The notes below the pieces were generated by a model. It was not told the origin of the DNA. It worked only from the letters and a program-made list of their open reading frames with translations, and did no database searches. The position numbers were made by a program, and so were the translations under genes. From Candidatus Amesbacteria bacterium (GTDB taxonomy: Bacteria > Patescibacteriota > Microgenomatia > CAZETR01 > Amesbacteraceae): a stretch of 43,156 nt of DNA. Shown here one piece after another: positions 9,327-17,509 of the stretch (its first letter is position 1; each line of letters begins with the position of its first letter). The stretch lies in assembly GCA_027331445.1 (NCBI GenBank), contig DAHWUD010000001.1, positions 1 through 43,156 of the forward strand, given 5' to 3'.

Positions 9327-10903
9327 TTACCTTAAATCTCCCCAAGCCATCTCTCAGCCGTTACATAGTTCCTGCCCTGACCTTCATTCTCTCGGTTATT
9401 TCTGCCGTCTTCTATGTTCACTATCTGCACAATGGCTTGGCCCTGTCGTACAACGATGCCCGGTCTCATCTGGACATCGGTCGCCGGGTAGTCGAGGGAC
9501 TCAAACCGGGATTGGCCCAATTGGGTTCGGTCTGGCTGCCTCTCAATCATATCCTGATGATCCCCACAATCTGGAATGATTTTATGTGGCATTCCGGTCT
9601 CGCGGGTGCCATCCAGTCCATGATTTCTTTTGTCGCCACCGGGCTGTTAATTTACAAATATCTTGCCCGTCTGAAAGTCGGAATTCTGGGCCGGCTGATC
9701 GGCGTTTCCGTCTTCGTCGCCAACGTCAACATTCTTTACATGCAGTCCACCGCCATGACTGAGCTCCTCCTTTTGGCTACCATGACCGCCGGCTGCTATT
9801 TCTTGCTCCTCTGGCACCAGGATGATAATTTGATCAATCTGGTTCAGGCCGCCTTTTGGATTATGCTATCCACCCTCATCCGTTATGATGGCTGGTTCCT
9901 GCTCTTTATTGCCGCCATTTTGGTTTTTATTCAGGTCTTAAGAAAACATAGCTTTAAACAGGCGGAGGGTGAAACCTTCTTTTTTGTCACTCTCGGGGCC
10001 TTGGGCATCGTTCTCTGGTTACTTTGGAATGCCGCCATTTTTAAAGACCCGCTTTATTTTGTCTTTGGTCCCTTTGCTGCGCATACTCAACAGGAACAAT
10101 TGGCCCAAGCCGGCAACCTACCGACTCTGCACAATATAGATTATTCCACCACGATCTATCTTTACGCTCTCCTTTACAATTCCTATACTCTTCCGGCCAT
10201 TTTTGCCCTGGCGGGAGTAGCCATTTTTCTCTTCGACGAGCGGCTCGATTCTTCATCGCGCATCTCCACCCTTTCCCTCCTCACCCCCTTTGTCTTTAAT
10301 ATTATTGCCTTATACCTTGGGTTTTCCGTGCTTTTCATCCAGGGGCTGTCCGGGGAAACCTGGTTCAACGTCCGCTACGGTATCATGCTCATGCCCTCCA
10401 TAGGTATATTTATAGGCTATTTGTTTCATCGCCTGAAAGATTTTCGCTGGATGATTGCCGGTTTGCTTATCTTTGTCATTTTCTTTGGCCTCGCCAATCA
10501 AGATGCCGTGACCGTCGACGACGCCCGGGTCGGCAGCAGCCAGAAAAACGTTTCTGAAGTCGCCGGTTATCTGGCCAGTCATGCCCAAGACCAACCCGGC
10601 TATATTCTTATCTCCGTTGCCTCCCATGATGCCATTATCTTTTCCTCCGGCCTGCCCATGAGCCGGTTTATTCACGAAGGCACCGGCGCCTATTGGATTG
10701 CCGCTACCACTGCCCCCGATCGCTGGGCCAGGTGGATTGTCATGCGCACTTATGATAATACCGACCTGACTTGGAAATTTGTTTCCAAAGCCCCCGGATT
10801 CAAGAATTACCACTTGGTTAAACATTACCCCTTCGCAGACGTCTACGAGTTAAACAATGATCTGATTCCCGATTTACATTTCATTCCCCTCATTAACCCA
10901 TGA
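9323..10903 (+). CDS. Multi-TM membrane protein, GT-C-like (possible glycosyltransferase)
   Basis: YNDARSHLDIGRRVVEGLKPGLAQLGSVWLPLNHIL loop followed by repeated TM helices; 4-bp overlap with upstream gene. Confidence 0.65.
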   Translation: MITLNLPKPSLSRYIVPALTFILSVISAVFYVHYLHNGLALSYNDARSHLDIGRRVVEGLKPGLAQLGSVWLPLNHILMIPTIWNDFMWHSGLAGAIQSMISFVATGLLIYKYLARLKVGILGRLIGVSVFVANVNILYMQSTAMTELLLLATMTAGCYFLLLWHQDDNLINLVQAAFWIMLSTLIRYDGWFLLFIAAILVFIQVLRKHSFKQAEGETFFFVTLGALGIVLWLLWNAAIFKDPLYFVFGPFAAHTQQEQLAQAGNLPTLHNIDYSTTIYLYALLYNSYTLPAIFALAGVAIFLFDERLDSSSRISTLSLLTPFVFNIIALYLGFSVLFIQGLSGETWFNVRYGIMLMPSIGIFIGYLFHRLKDFRWMIAGLLIFVIFFGLANQDAVTVDDARVGSSQKNVSEVAGYLASHAQDQPGYILISVASHDAIIFSSGLPMSRFIHEGTGAYWIAATTAPDRWARWIVMRTYDNTDLTWKFVSKAPGFKNYHLVKHYPFADVYELNNDLIPDLHFIPLINP

Positions 10904-10937
10904 AACTCAAAACAGGGAAACTGGATAATTTACCCCA

Positions 10938-10943
10938 TAAAAT
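10938..10943 (+). promoter_or_regulatory. -10 hexamer TAAAAT, 6 nt before ATG 10950
   Basis: cccaTAAAATagcagtATG. Confidence 0.5.
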
Positions 10944-10949
10944 AGCAGT

Positions 10950-12218
10950 ATGAAAAAACTTCTTCTTTTATCTCTTTTTCTCATTCTGGCGATTACCATC
11001 ATTGCCATCGTCGTCTCTGGCGGAACTTCGGTCTCTGCCGGGCCGTCGCATGCCCTGTGGTGGCCGGTTCAGTCTGTTGATACCATGAAATATTCTCGGG
11101 ATACGGCCCTAGCTGAAATTAACAACCCTGCTTTTGACTCGGTAATTGATACCCAGGTCAAAGCTATCGCCGGTACCGGTGCCACTCATGTTTCTATTGC
11201 CACGCCCTATGATGAACAATTCATTCCCATTTTGACCCGTTGGGTAATGGCCGCCAGGAAATATCATCTCAACGTCTGGTTCAGGGGCAATTTCTCCGGT
11301 TGGGAAGGTTGGTTTGGCTATGCCAAAATCACCCGGGACCAGCATTTGCAGATGACAGTCGCTTTTATCAAAAACCATCCCGATCTCTTTGCCGATGGCG
11401 ACATTTTTACTCCCTGTCCCGAGTGTGAGAATGGGGGACCGGGTGATCCCCGCCAGACCGGAGACGTGGCTGGTTTCCGCCAGTTCATGATCACCGAATA
11501 TCAGGCGGCCCAAAAAGCTTTCAACGATCAGCATCTGCAGGTCGCTTCCAACTACGCCTCGATGAATGGAGACGTCGTTCGCCTGATTATGAACCGGACG
11601 ACCACCATAGCTATGGGCGGACTGGTTGTGGTTGATGATTATGTCAGCAGTCCGGATAAGCTGGTTACCGACATCAAACAAATTGCCGATATTTCCGGCG
11701 GCCAGGTTGTCCTGGGCGAGTTTGGCGCTCCTATCCCGGATATCAACGGCAGCCTGACCGACCAGGAGCAGGCCGCCTGGCTGGATCAGGCACTGAATTT
11801 ATTGTCCGCCGCTCCCCAGATTTCCGGACTCAATTATTGGACCGGTGTCGGCAGCTCCACCGCCATTTGGAACGATGATGGCAGCCCCAAACCGGCCGTG
11901 AATGTCCTGACCCATTATTTCAAGCCCGACCAGTTCACCGGCTTTATTAAAAATTCCCTAGACGAGCCCCTTCCCAGCGCCCGCATTTTTTACCACCAGC
12001 GCGCTTATTCTGCTGATGCTGCCGGGGCGTACCATCTGCCGGCCCTGGCTCCGCCCCAACAGATCACCGTTTCCGCTCCCGGTTACAAAGATCAGGGTGT
12101 TTTGCTCGCCTCTTCTCAGGAAATCCCCACTGTTACTCTCATCAAAAATCAGCCGGATTTACTCTTCTGGCTGCGGGACTTGCTTTTTAGACTAACCCAT
12201 AATATAATTAGGACCTGA
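10950..12218 (+). CDS. Secreted/anchored GH-A-like TIM-barrel (putative glycoside hydrolase) with C-terminal carboxypeptidase-regulatory-like domain
   Basis: N-terminal hydrophobic signal; barrel-like ATHVSIATPYDEQFI... NVWFRGNF... CPECENG ... VVLGEFGAP; C-terminal FTGFIKNSLDEPLPSARIFYHQRAYSADAAGAYHLPAL...VSAPGYKDQ. Confidence 0.6.
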   Translation: MKKLLLLSLFLILAITIIAIVVSGGTSVSAGPSHALWWPVQSVDTMKYSRDTALAEINNPAFDSVIDTQVKAIAGTGATHVSIATPYDEQFIPILTRWVMAARKYHLNVWFRGNFSGWEGWFGYAKITRDQHLQMTVAFIKNHPDLFADGDIFTPCPECENGGPGDPRQTGDVAGFRQFMITEYQAAQKAFNDQHLQVASNYASMNGDVVRLIMNRTTTIAMGGLVVVDDYVSSPDKLVTDIKQIADISGGQVVLGEFGAPIPDINGSLTDQEQAAWLDQALNLLSAAPQISGLNYWTGVGSSTAIWNDDGSPKPAVNVLTHYFKPDQFTGFIKNSLDEPLPSARIFYHQRAYSADAAGAYHLPALAPPQQITVSAPGYKDQGVLLASSQEIPTVTLIKNQPDLLFWLRDLLFRLTHNIIRT

Positions 12219-12260
12219 TCTATCCTGCTCTCCTGACCCTCCTGCTTCTTGCCCTCTTTA

Positions 12261-13127
12261 ATGTTAAAGAAAATTACCCTCGTCTTAATTGCTCTAGTCT
12301 TCTCCTTTACGTTTGGAGCCGCTCCCGCCAGGGCCATTTCTGACGGCTTGGTCCCCGATTTTCCCTCCTGTACTTCACCCACAGGCACCCTCAAAGTCAG
12401 CTATTCGGACGGCATCCACGGCATCGTCGGCAATTCCGGCACTTTTACCGGTAGTGACGCCGTCTATATCGTCGGCGATTCCAATCTTACCCAATGCTTT
12501 TGCGCCGCCGATGGTTCCGGCATCCAGACCAACTGGTGGAAAATCGGCAGCCTCAGCCAGGACCAATTCAATACTCTGCAAAGTCAGGGCTGGATCTATA
12601 TCCCCACCGGTTTGCCTTGGGGCCTGGAAGACGCTCCTTACTTCGCCCAAAATACTAATTATTCCTGCGGCGGCAGTTCCGGTGGTGGTGGCAGCCCGGG
12701 TTTAAGTCCTGCCGGAGCCCCGGTTTGTAATTCGGCCGTACCCGCCGCCCCCGTCATCACTTCTATCGTCAGAAACGGCTCTTCCGCTACCCTGACCTGG
12801 ACCCAGGTCAATCTGGCCGACCATTACCTGATTTCTTACGGTCTGTCTCCCGGCAACTGGCTTTATGGCGTGCCCAATACCGGCAATGTCACTTCTTTCA
12901 CCATCAACGGCCTGGATCCCAATACCCAATACTACTTTGCCGTCCGGGCTGTAAACAATTGTATGCCTTCTGCTGAATCAACTAGCGGCCAGGTCCTGGG
13001 TGCATCAACAGGCGAAGTCTTAGGTTTGGCCAATACCGGCAATACCGCCGAAATCGTCGCCTTCCTGTCTCTGGGCTTTGCCGCTTTAATCCTTTCCCGC
13101 TTGGTCAAAAAGTCCCGTGCCCATTAA
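12261..13127 (+). CDS. Secreted FN3-domain protein with LAxTG-type sortase sorting signal
   Basis: Signal peptide MLKKITLVLIALVFSFTFGAAPARA; FN3 APVITSIVRNGSSATLTWTQV...YYFAVRAVNNC; C-terminus LANTGNTAEIVAFLSLGFAALILSRLVKKSRAH (motif + TM + basic tail). Confidence 0.8.
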   Translation: MLKKITLVLIALVFSFTFGAAPARAISDGLVPDFPSCTSPTGTLKVSYSDGIHGIVGNSGTFTGSDAVYIVGDSNLTQCFCAADGSGIQTNWWKIGSLSQDQFNTLQSQGWIYIPTGLPWGLEDAPYFAQNTNYSCGGSSGGGGSPGLSPAGAPVCNSAVPAAPVITSIVRNGSSATLTWTQVNLADHYLISYGLSPGNWLYGVPNTGNVTSFTINGLDPNTQYYFAVRAVNNCMPSAESTSGQVLGASTGEVLGLANTGNTAEIVAFLSLGFAALILSRLVKKSRAH

Positions 13128-13647
13128 AGTTTCCACTCTGCTTCTGGTTTTTTCCGCCGGTTTCTTCGCTTACACCGGCTATCTGCTGTACCAGCAGCAC
13201 GCTCCCATCCCGGATCCTGCCCCCCAGTCCCAGCCCCAGGCCGCTTCTCCTTCTGCCACTTTGCGCCTGGCCTTTCCCCAATTAGACATCAGTCTCCCCG
13301 TTTACCCCGCCAAACTGACGGGCACTCATTGGGACTATTCTTCCATCGGTATTTCCCATCTTTCTTCCACTCCCTGGCCCGGGCAGCCGGGAAATGCCGT
13401 CTTTTACGGCCACGACTGGCCCAATCTCCTGGGTCGGCTGCACGCCGTCCAAATCGGCGACCAGATAAAAGTAACTACTTCCGCGGGTAACATCTTAACT
13501 TACAATATTGACGCCACTCGGATCGTTTCCCCGGATCATCTGGAAGTCATCGCCCCCACCCCCGATTCCCGCCTCACGCTTTTCACCTGCACCGGTTTTC
13601 TGGATTCCCAGCGCCTCGTGGTCACTGCCCACCTACTTCATTCTTGA
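13117..13647 (+). CDS. Sortase (class E-like)
   Basis: N-terminal TM; VFYGHDWPNLLGRL (catalytic His region); LTLFTCTGFLDSQRLVVTAHL (TLxTC...R). GTG start overlaps the substrate gene stop. Confidence 0.85.
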   Translation: MPIKVSTLLLVFSAGFFAYTGYLLYQQHAPIPDPAPQSQPQAASPSATLRLAFPQLDISLPVYPAKLTGTHWDYSSIGISHLSSTPWPGQPGNAVFYGHDWPNLLGRLHAVQIGDQIKVTTSAGNILTYNIDATRIVSPDHLEVIAPTPDSRLTLFTCTGFLDSQRLVVTAHLLHS

Positions 13648-13671
13648 ACTCCCCTCAAACCCTTCTATAAT
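13644..13671 (+). promoter_or_regulatory. Sigma70-like promoter TTGAAC-16-TATAAT, 7 nt before ATG 13679
   Basis: TTGAAC 13644-13649, TATAAT 13666-13671; overlaps sortase stop. Confidence 0.65.
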
Positions 13672-13678
13672 CGAGTGC

Positions 13679-13957
13679 ATGAATCATTCCGGCGGGAATC
13701 GTGAACTTGAGTTTAATTACACTCCTCCCAGCGCTCAAACCTGCCGCAGCGGGCGCCGCCTGCCCCAGGAAGTCTTTAAGTACTCAGGCGATCTTCCCCA
13801 ATCTCTCTTCAATGTTTTGTATCGGACGTTGGAACTTTTTCACCTGGATTGTACCGGCCCCTGTTCAGGTTGCGCCGTTGTCGCTTCATTAAAACGTATG
13901 GATGTCACTCCCTCCAAGGATCCCGCCCACCAGGCCGAATATCCCCTGCGCGGTTAG
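13679..13957 (+). CDS. Small hypothetical protein (92 aa)
   Basis: ATG at 13679 lies 7 nt after TATAAT; translation MNHSGGNRELEFNYTPPSAQTCRSGRRLPQEVFKYSGDLPQSLFNVLYRTLELFHLDCTGPCSGCAVV...; same frame as the 13508..13957 ORF. Confidence 0.55.
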   Translation: MNHSGGNRELEFNYTPPSAQTCRSGRRLPQEVFKYSGDLPQSLFNVLYRTLELFHLDCTGPCSGCAVVASLKRMDVTPSKDPAHQAEYPLRG

Positions 13958-13979
13958 TTGCGCGATTCCTGCGTGATAT
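13946..13979. repeat. Three-unit iteron array 5' of Fic gene
   Basis: CTGCGCGGTTAG | TTGCGCGATTC | CTGCGTGATAT (spacing 12, 11). Confidence 0.75.
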
Positions 13980-13982
13980 AAT
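13974..13982 (+). promoter_or_regulatory. Extended -10 TGATATAAT, 6 nt before Fic ATG 13989
   Basis: gcgTGATATAATggactcATG. Confidence 0.7.
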
Positions 13983-13988
13983 GGACTC

Positions 13989-15044
13989 ATGTTCCGCCCC
14001 GTTTACACCCTGACAGACAAGATTGTGAGCGATCTCAGCCACATCGCCGAGATCAAATCCCTGGTCGCCCGCTCCGGCCTTCTGCCGGCCCGTGAGGCCT
14101 TCCTCAGGCGGGCGGCGGTCATCAGGATGGCCCATACCAGCACCTCTATCGAGGGCAACCAGCTGCAGGAGTTCCAGGTCCGGGAATTGGCCGAGGGTAA
14201 AAAGGTGCGGGCCGAGGCGGACCAGATCCGGGAAGTCGAAAACTATCTGGTGGCCCTGCGCCGTATTGACGACCTGGCCGACACCAAGAACCGCTTCACT
14301 GAGTCGGATATTTTGGCTATTCATAAAGTTGTTGTCGAAGGCTTAGTCGAGCCCGAAAAACGGGGCCATTTCCGCTCGGGACCGGTCTACATCGTCAACG
14401 TCCTGCCCAAAGGCGATGAGGAGTTAGCTTATACCCCTCCCGCTTCCGGCCGGGTTCCGGGATTGATCCAGGACCTGCTCGATTGGCTGGCTGCCCACGA
14501 CCAGGTTCACCCCATTATCCGGGCCGGTTTGTTTCACTACCAGTTCGAGACCATCCATCCTTTTACCGACGGCAATGGTCGTACCGGCCGCCTCATGACC
14601 CTGCTTCATCTCTATCAGTCCGGCTGGGATTTTAAAAAAGTCCTGGTCCTGGAGGATTTCTATAACCGCAACCGCAAACATTATTACCGTGCTCTCCAGA
14701 CCGGGGATACCTATGCCTCCCGCCAGGGTATCGATTTAACGTCCTGGTTGGAATATTACGTCGCCGGTTTCCTGGATGAAGTCCAACGCGTGAAAGACCA
14801 AATCTTAAACCTGTCCGTGATTGGGGAGCAGGATGTGACCCGGAATGTTTTGGACAATGACGAACTGCGTCTGGTGGATTTTGTGATTTCCCTGGGTCGG
14901 ATTACCAGCTCCGACGTCGTGGATATTCTGAAAGTCCCCAAGCGGACCGCCCAATTCAAGCTCAAACGTCTGGAAGATATCAAAGTTCTGGCCAAACGCT
15001 CCGCCGGCCCCGCCACTTATTACGTCGTTCCCCCCGTTGCGTGA
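13989..15044 (+). CDS. Fic family protein (AMPylator-like) with C-terminal winged-HTH-like region
   Basis: HPFTDGNGRTGR core Fic motif; TSTSIEGNQL resembles the inhibitory-helix motif S/TxxxE(G/N); C-terminal LGRITSSDVVDILKVPKRTAQFKLKRLEDIKVLAKR looks like wHTH. Confidence 0.93.
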   Translation: MFRPVYTLTDKIVSDLSHIAEIKSLVARSGLLPAREAFLRRAAVIRMAHTSTSIEGNQLQEFQVRELAEGKKVRAEADQIREVENYLVALRRIDDLADTKNRFTESDILAIHKVVVEGLVEPEKRGHFRSGPVYIVNVLPKGDEELAYTPPASGRVPGLIQDLLDWLAAHDQVHPIIRAGLFHYQFETIHPFTDGNGRTGRLMTLLHLYQSGWDFKKVLVLEDFYNRNRKHYYRALQTGDTYASRQGIDLTSWLEYYVAGFLDEVQRVKDQILNLSVIGEQDVTRNVLDNDELRLVDFVISLGRITSSDVVDILKVPKRTAQFKLKRLEDIKVLAKRSAGPATYYVVPPVA

Positions 15045-15070
15045 TTACCTGCGCGATAATTGCGTGATAT
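15037..15070. repeat. Three-unit iteron array 3' of Fic gene (same 12/11 spacing)
   Basis: TTGCGTGATTAC | CTGCGCGATAA | TTGCGTGATAT; 26/34 identical to the 5' array by manual alignment. Confidence 0.75.
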
Positions 15071-15743
15071 TTTTACTCCGGAAAAAATTCCATGAGGTCA
15101 GCACCAGTCCCGGGGCGATGCTCATCACCACTACGAAAATAAACACATACCACAAACGGATCCGGATATGTTGGGCTAGCAGGTTACCCAGAAAGGCAAA
15201 AATCACCGCTTCGGGGATTACCCCCAGCGCCGTCGCCGCCATAAACCCGGCCGTATCCATTTGTAAAAGCCCAGCTAGATAGCTGACATTAAAGGGCGAA
15301 GACATGGTCGCCCGGATCACAAACACTCCGAATGCCCCCCGCTTTTTCAAAAAGTCCCGGTAAAAACCCCACCACCGGCTGTTAGCTATCCGTCCCAGGA
15401 ATTTTTTCCCCAGGTATTTGGTCAGCTTAAATCCCGTCGTGCAGGAAATTACCTGTGATAGCCATATCAGCATCACCCCCGGTAGGAACCCGAAAATCAG
15501 CCCCGCGGCCATTTCTACGAGCAGTATGGGTACAGGCAGCGGCGGCACCAGTACATTCAGCATAAATATGCAGAATATTAAAACCGGTGACCACATTCCG
15601 TAAGCTTCAATTCCCCGGCGCACCGCCAGCAGATTCCTCCGGGTCAGGTAATGCCTCCCTGTTACGATCAGGTAGACCATCGCCGCCACTGTGAGCATGA
15701 TTGCCGCCACGGCGAATATCCGCTGCTGGGTTTTCTTCTTCAT
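15045..15743 (-). CDS. TVP38/TMEM64 (DedA/SNARE-associated) family membrane protein
   Basis: VPPLPVPILLVEMAAGLIFGFLPGVMLIWLSQVISCTTGFKLTKYLGKKF ... LKKRGAFGVFVIRATMSSPFNVSYLAGLLQMDTAGFMAATALGVIPEA. Confidence 0.85.
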   Translation of the reverse strand: MKKKTQQRIFAVAAIMLTVAAMVYLIVTGRHYLTRRNLLAVRRGIEAYGMWSPVLIFCIFMLNVLVPPLPVPILLVEMAAGLIFGFLPGVMLIWLSQVISCTTGFKLTKYLGKKFLGRIANSRWWGFYRDFLKKRGAFGVFVIRATMSSPFNVSYLAGLLQMDTAGFMAATALGVIPEAVIFAFLGNLLAQHIRIRLWYVFIFVVVMSIAPGLVLTSWNFFRSKNITQLSRR

Positions 15744-17467
15744 TTGACCATTCTACTGTTACCGGATCTGCTAGTGAATAGTAAAACCACTCCGGCCACC
15801 CCCAATGTAGCGAGACTTATTCCCCCGGCTATCTCCCGGTCCGGCGTCGACCCGAATTCCAGTCTCACCGTGTGTTCTCCCGGCCCTACGCCAAAACTGA
15901 TTACCCCGGGAAAATTGGGATTTTGGTAATCCATGGCTTTCTCCCGTCCGTCCACCCACAGCTTCCACCCGGGAAAATAGTCGGTGTTTTCTTTTATCAC
16001 CGCCGCCGTTTCCGCCCGGATGCGGTATTCGTGCCGCACCGAATTTCTCAATTCGTTTTCCACAACCGCTTTCCCGGCTATAACCTCTGCCGGCGCCGCC
16101 GGGGCAGCCGCCGCAAACGGCCGGCGGATATCCGACCATACCGTCGCCGCCATCGGATAGGGATCAAATAAAAAAATCGACGGCCCGCTTTGTTCCAGTT
16201 GAGCATCAGATAAGGCAGGCAGAAATTTCCGGGGCGCCCAATTCAATACCGAGCTGACCACCGCCGCGGCGATTATTCCCCTGGCTGCCGCCGTTTTCCA
16301 TTTTCCGCCCAGCGTTTGGACTACCAGCCCGCCGATCGCCGCTACCACCAGACTTTCCACCGCCATCATCCGGTAGGCAAACTGCAGATTTTTTAATATC
16401 GGCAGCAGGTTCCAGATGATCTTCGCTGGCTCCTGCATTAGTCCGAAGTAAATGGCTGCCCACGCCAGCAAAAACCCCAGCTCTGCACGGGCCTTGATTT
16501 TCCCGGTTAACCCGCCCCAAATTCCGATTCCGGCCAGAATAAGCTGCACGTAACCCACCAGATTTACCAATTCCCCCCGGTGTCCTTCCCATAAAAACCC
16601 CCACTCGTAAGGGGAAAAAATATAGTCGCTCAATTTCTGGAACTCTACGCTGCCGGCGTATGCCGCCTGGTGGGTAAACTGGGCTTCGTAAAGCACCGGT
16701 ATCCAATACCAGGCTGCAAGTGCCAGCCCCAGAACTAGCGGTACCACCGTCCGCCGGGTATTTTTCTTCAGCATCCAACTGTAAGCGGCGATAAACGGGA
16801 CTGCTACCAGTGACACTGCCTGGTGCGACAAAATCATCCCCGCCAACGCTGCTCCCGCCCCGCTAGCCCAGATAAATTTTCCCCGCTCCTGGTATTTCCA
16901 CATCAGCCCCAAAACCAGCGGCAGCCACATCATCGCCCACAATTCTCCCAGTGCTACCCGGTAATGCAGGTCGATGAGGTGATAGGGGGCAAACAGATAT
17001 AACACCGCCGCCACTGCCGCCGGACCCGCGGACAAATGCTTCCTGGCCCACCAATACATGCCCATCCCCGCCAATCCAAACACCGCCGCCAGCTCCCACT
17101 TGATGCTGGTCAGCATCGGCAGACCCGAAATTATCTTCACCAGTGCCGCCGCGGCATAGGGTAGGGGATAAGTAAATATAAATAATGCCGATCCGAAACC
17201 GAAATTAATACCACCCGCCCACCTGGGAATAACCACCCCGTCCCGCCATGCCTGGGCATACGCCGTGGCAAATACCGCATGAAATGTCAGGTCTCCGCTT
17301 TGATAGGTCCCGTTTCTGAAGATATTCCACACCGGCAGCAGCGTTACCAGCCCCAGGATCACCAGCCAGCTCAACTTTCTGCCCCGGATTTTTTCCGCCA
17401 GCCAAATCCCACCGCACATCACCGCCGCCCACCCCAGGTTTAACGCTGCCACTGCCACCGGCATCAT
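15740..17467 (-). CDS. PTPS-related / YfhO-like multi-TM membrane protein
   Basis: GDLTFHAVFATAYAQAWRDGVVIPRWAGGINFGFGSALFIFTYPLPY ... APYHLIDLHYRVALGELWAMMWLPL; C-terminal NTDYFPGWKLWVDGREKAMDYQNPNFPGVISFGVGPGEHTVRLEF. Same architecture as 34194..35891. Confidence 0.75.
   Translation of the reverse strand: MMPVAVAALNLGWAAVMCGGIWLAEKIRGRKLSWLVILGLVTLLPVWNIFRNGTYQSGDLTFHAVFATAYAQAWRDGVVIPRWAGGINFGFGSALFIFTYPLPYAAAALVKIISGLPMLTSIKWELAAVFGLAGMGMYWWARKHLSAGPAAVAAVLYLFAPYHLIDLHYRVALGELWAMMWLPLVLGLMWKYQERGKFIWASGAGAALAGMILSHQAVSLVAVPFIAAYSWMLKKNTRRTVVPLVLGLALAAWYWIPVLYEAQFTHQAAYAGSVEFQKLSDYIFSPYEWGFLWEGHRGELVNLVGYVQLILAGIGIWGGLTGKIKARAELGFLLAWAAIYFGLMQEPAKIIWNLLPILKNLQFAYRMMAVESLVVAAIGGLVVQTLGGKWKTAAARGIIAAAVVSSVLNWAPRKFLPALSDAQLEQSGPSIFLFDPYPMAATVWSDIRRPFAAAAPAAPAEVIAGKAVVENELRNSVRHEYRIRAETAAVIKENTDYFPGWKLWVDGREKAMDYQNPNFPGVISFGVGPGEHTVRLEFGSTPDREIAGGISLATLGVAGVVLLFTSRSGNSRMVK
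15750..15755 (-). promoter_or_regulatory. -10-like TAGAAT (minus strand), 6 nt before TVP38 ATG
   Basis: minus strand: aacagTAGAATggtcaaATG; lies inside the end of the upstream gene, so less certain. Confidence 0.35.
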
Positions 17468-17509
17468 GTCATTGACTCCATCACCTAAATATCAGCATAA
17501 TATACCTCA

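Noticed and set aside
13701-13892. Alternative overlapping ORF 13701-13892 (MNLSLITLLPALKPAAAG...)
   Set aside because: Out of frame with the promoter-adjacent ATG 13679; shorter and without supporting signals.
13829-13900. Radical-SAM-like CxxxCxxC motif in the 92-aa protein
   Set aside because: Protein is far too short and lacks other radical-SAM features; the spacing match is probably chance.
17496-17509. TAATAT/CATAAT as a -10 for the CAP gene at 17510
   Set aside because: Geometry (TAATAT-N6-ATG) fits but the hexamer matches consensus at only 4 of 6 positions; too weak to list as a feature.
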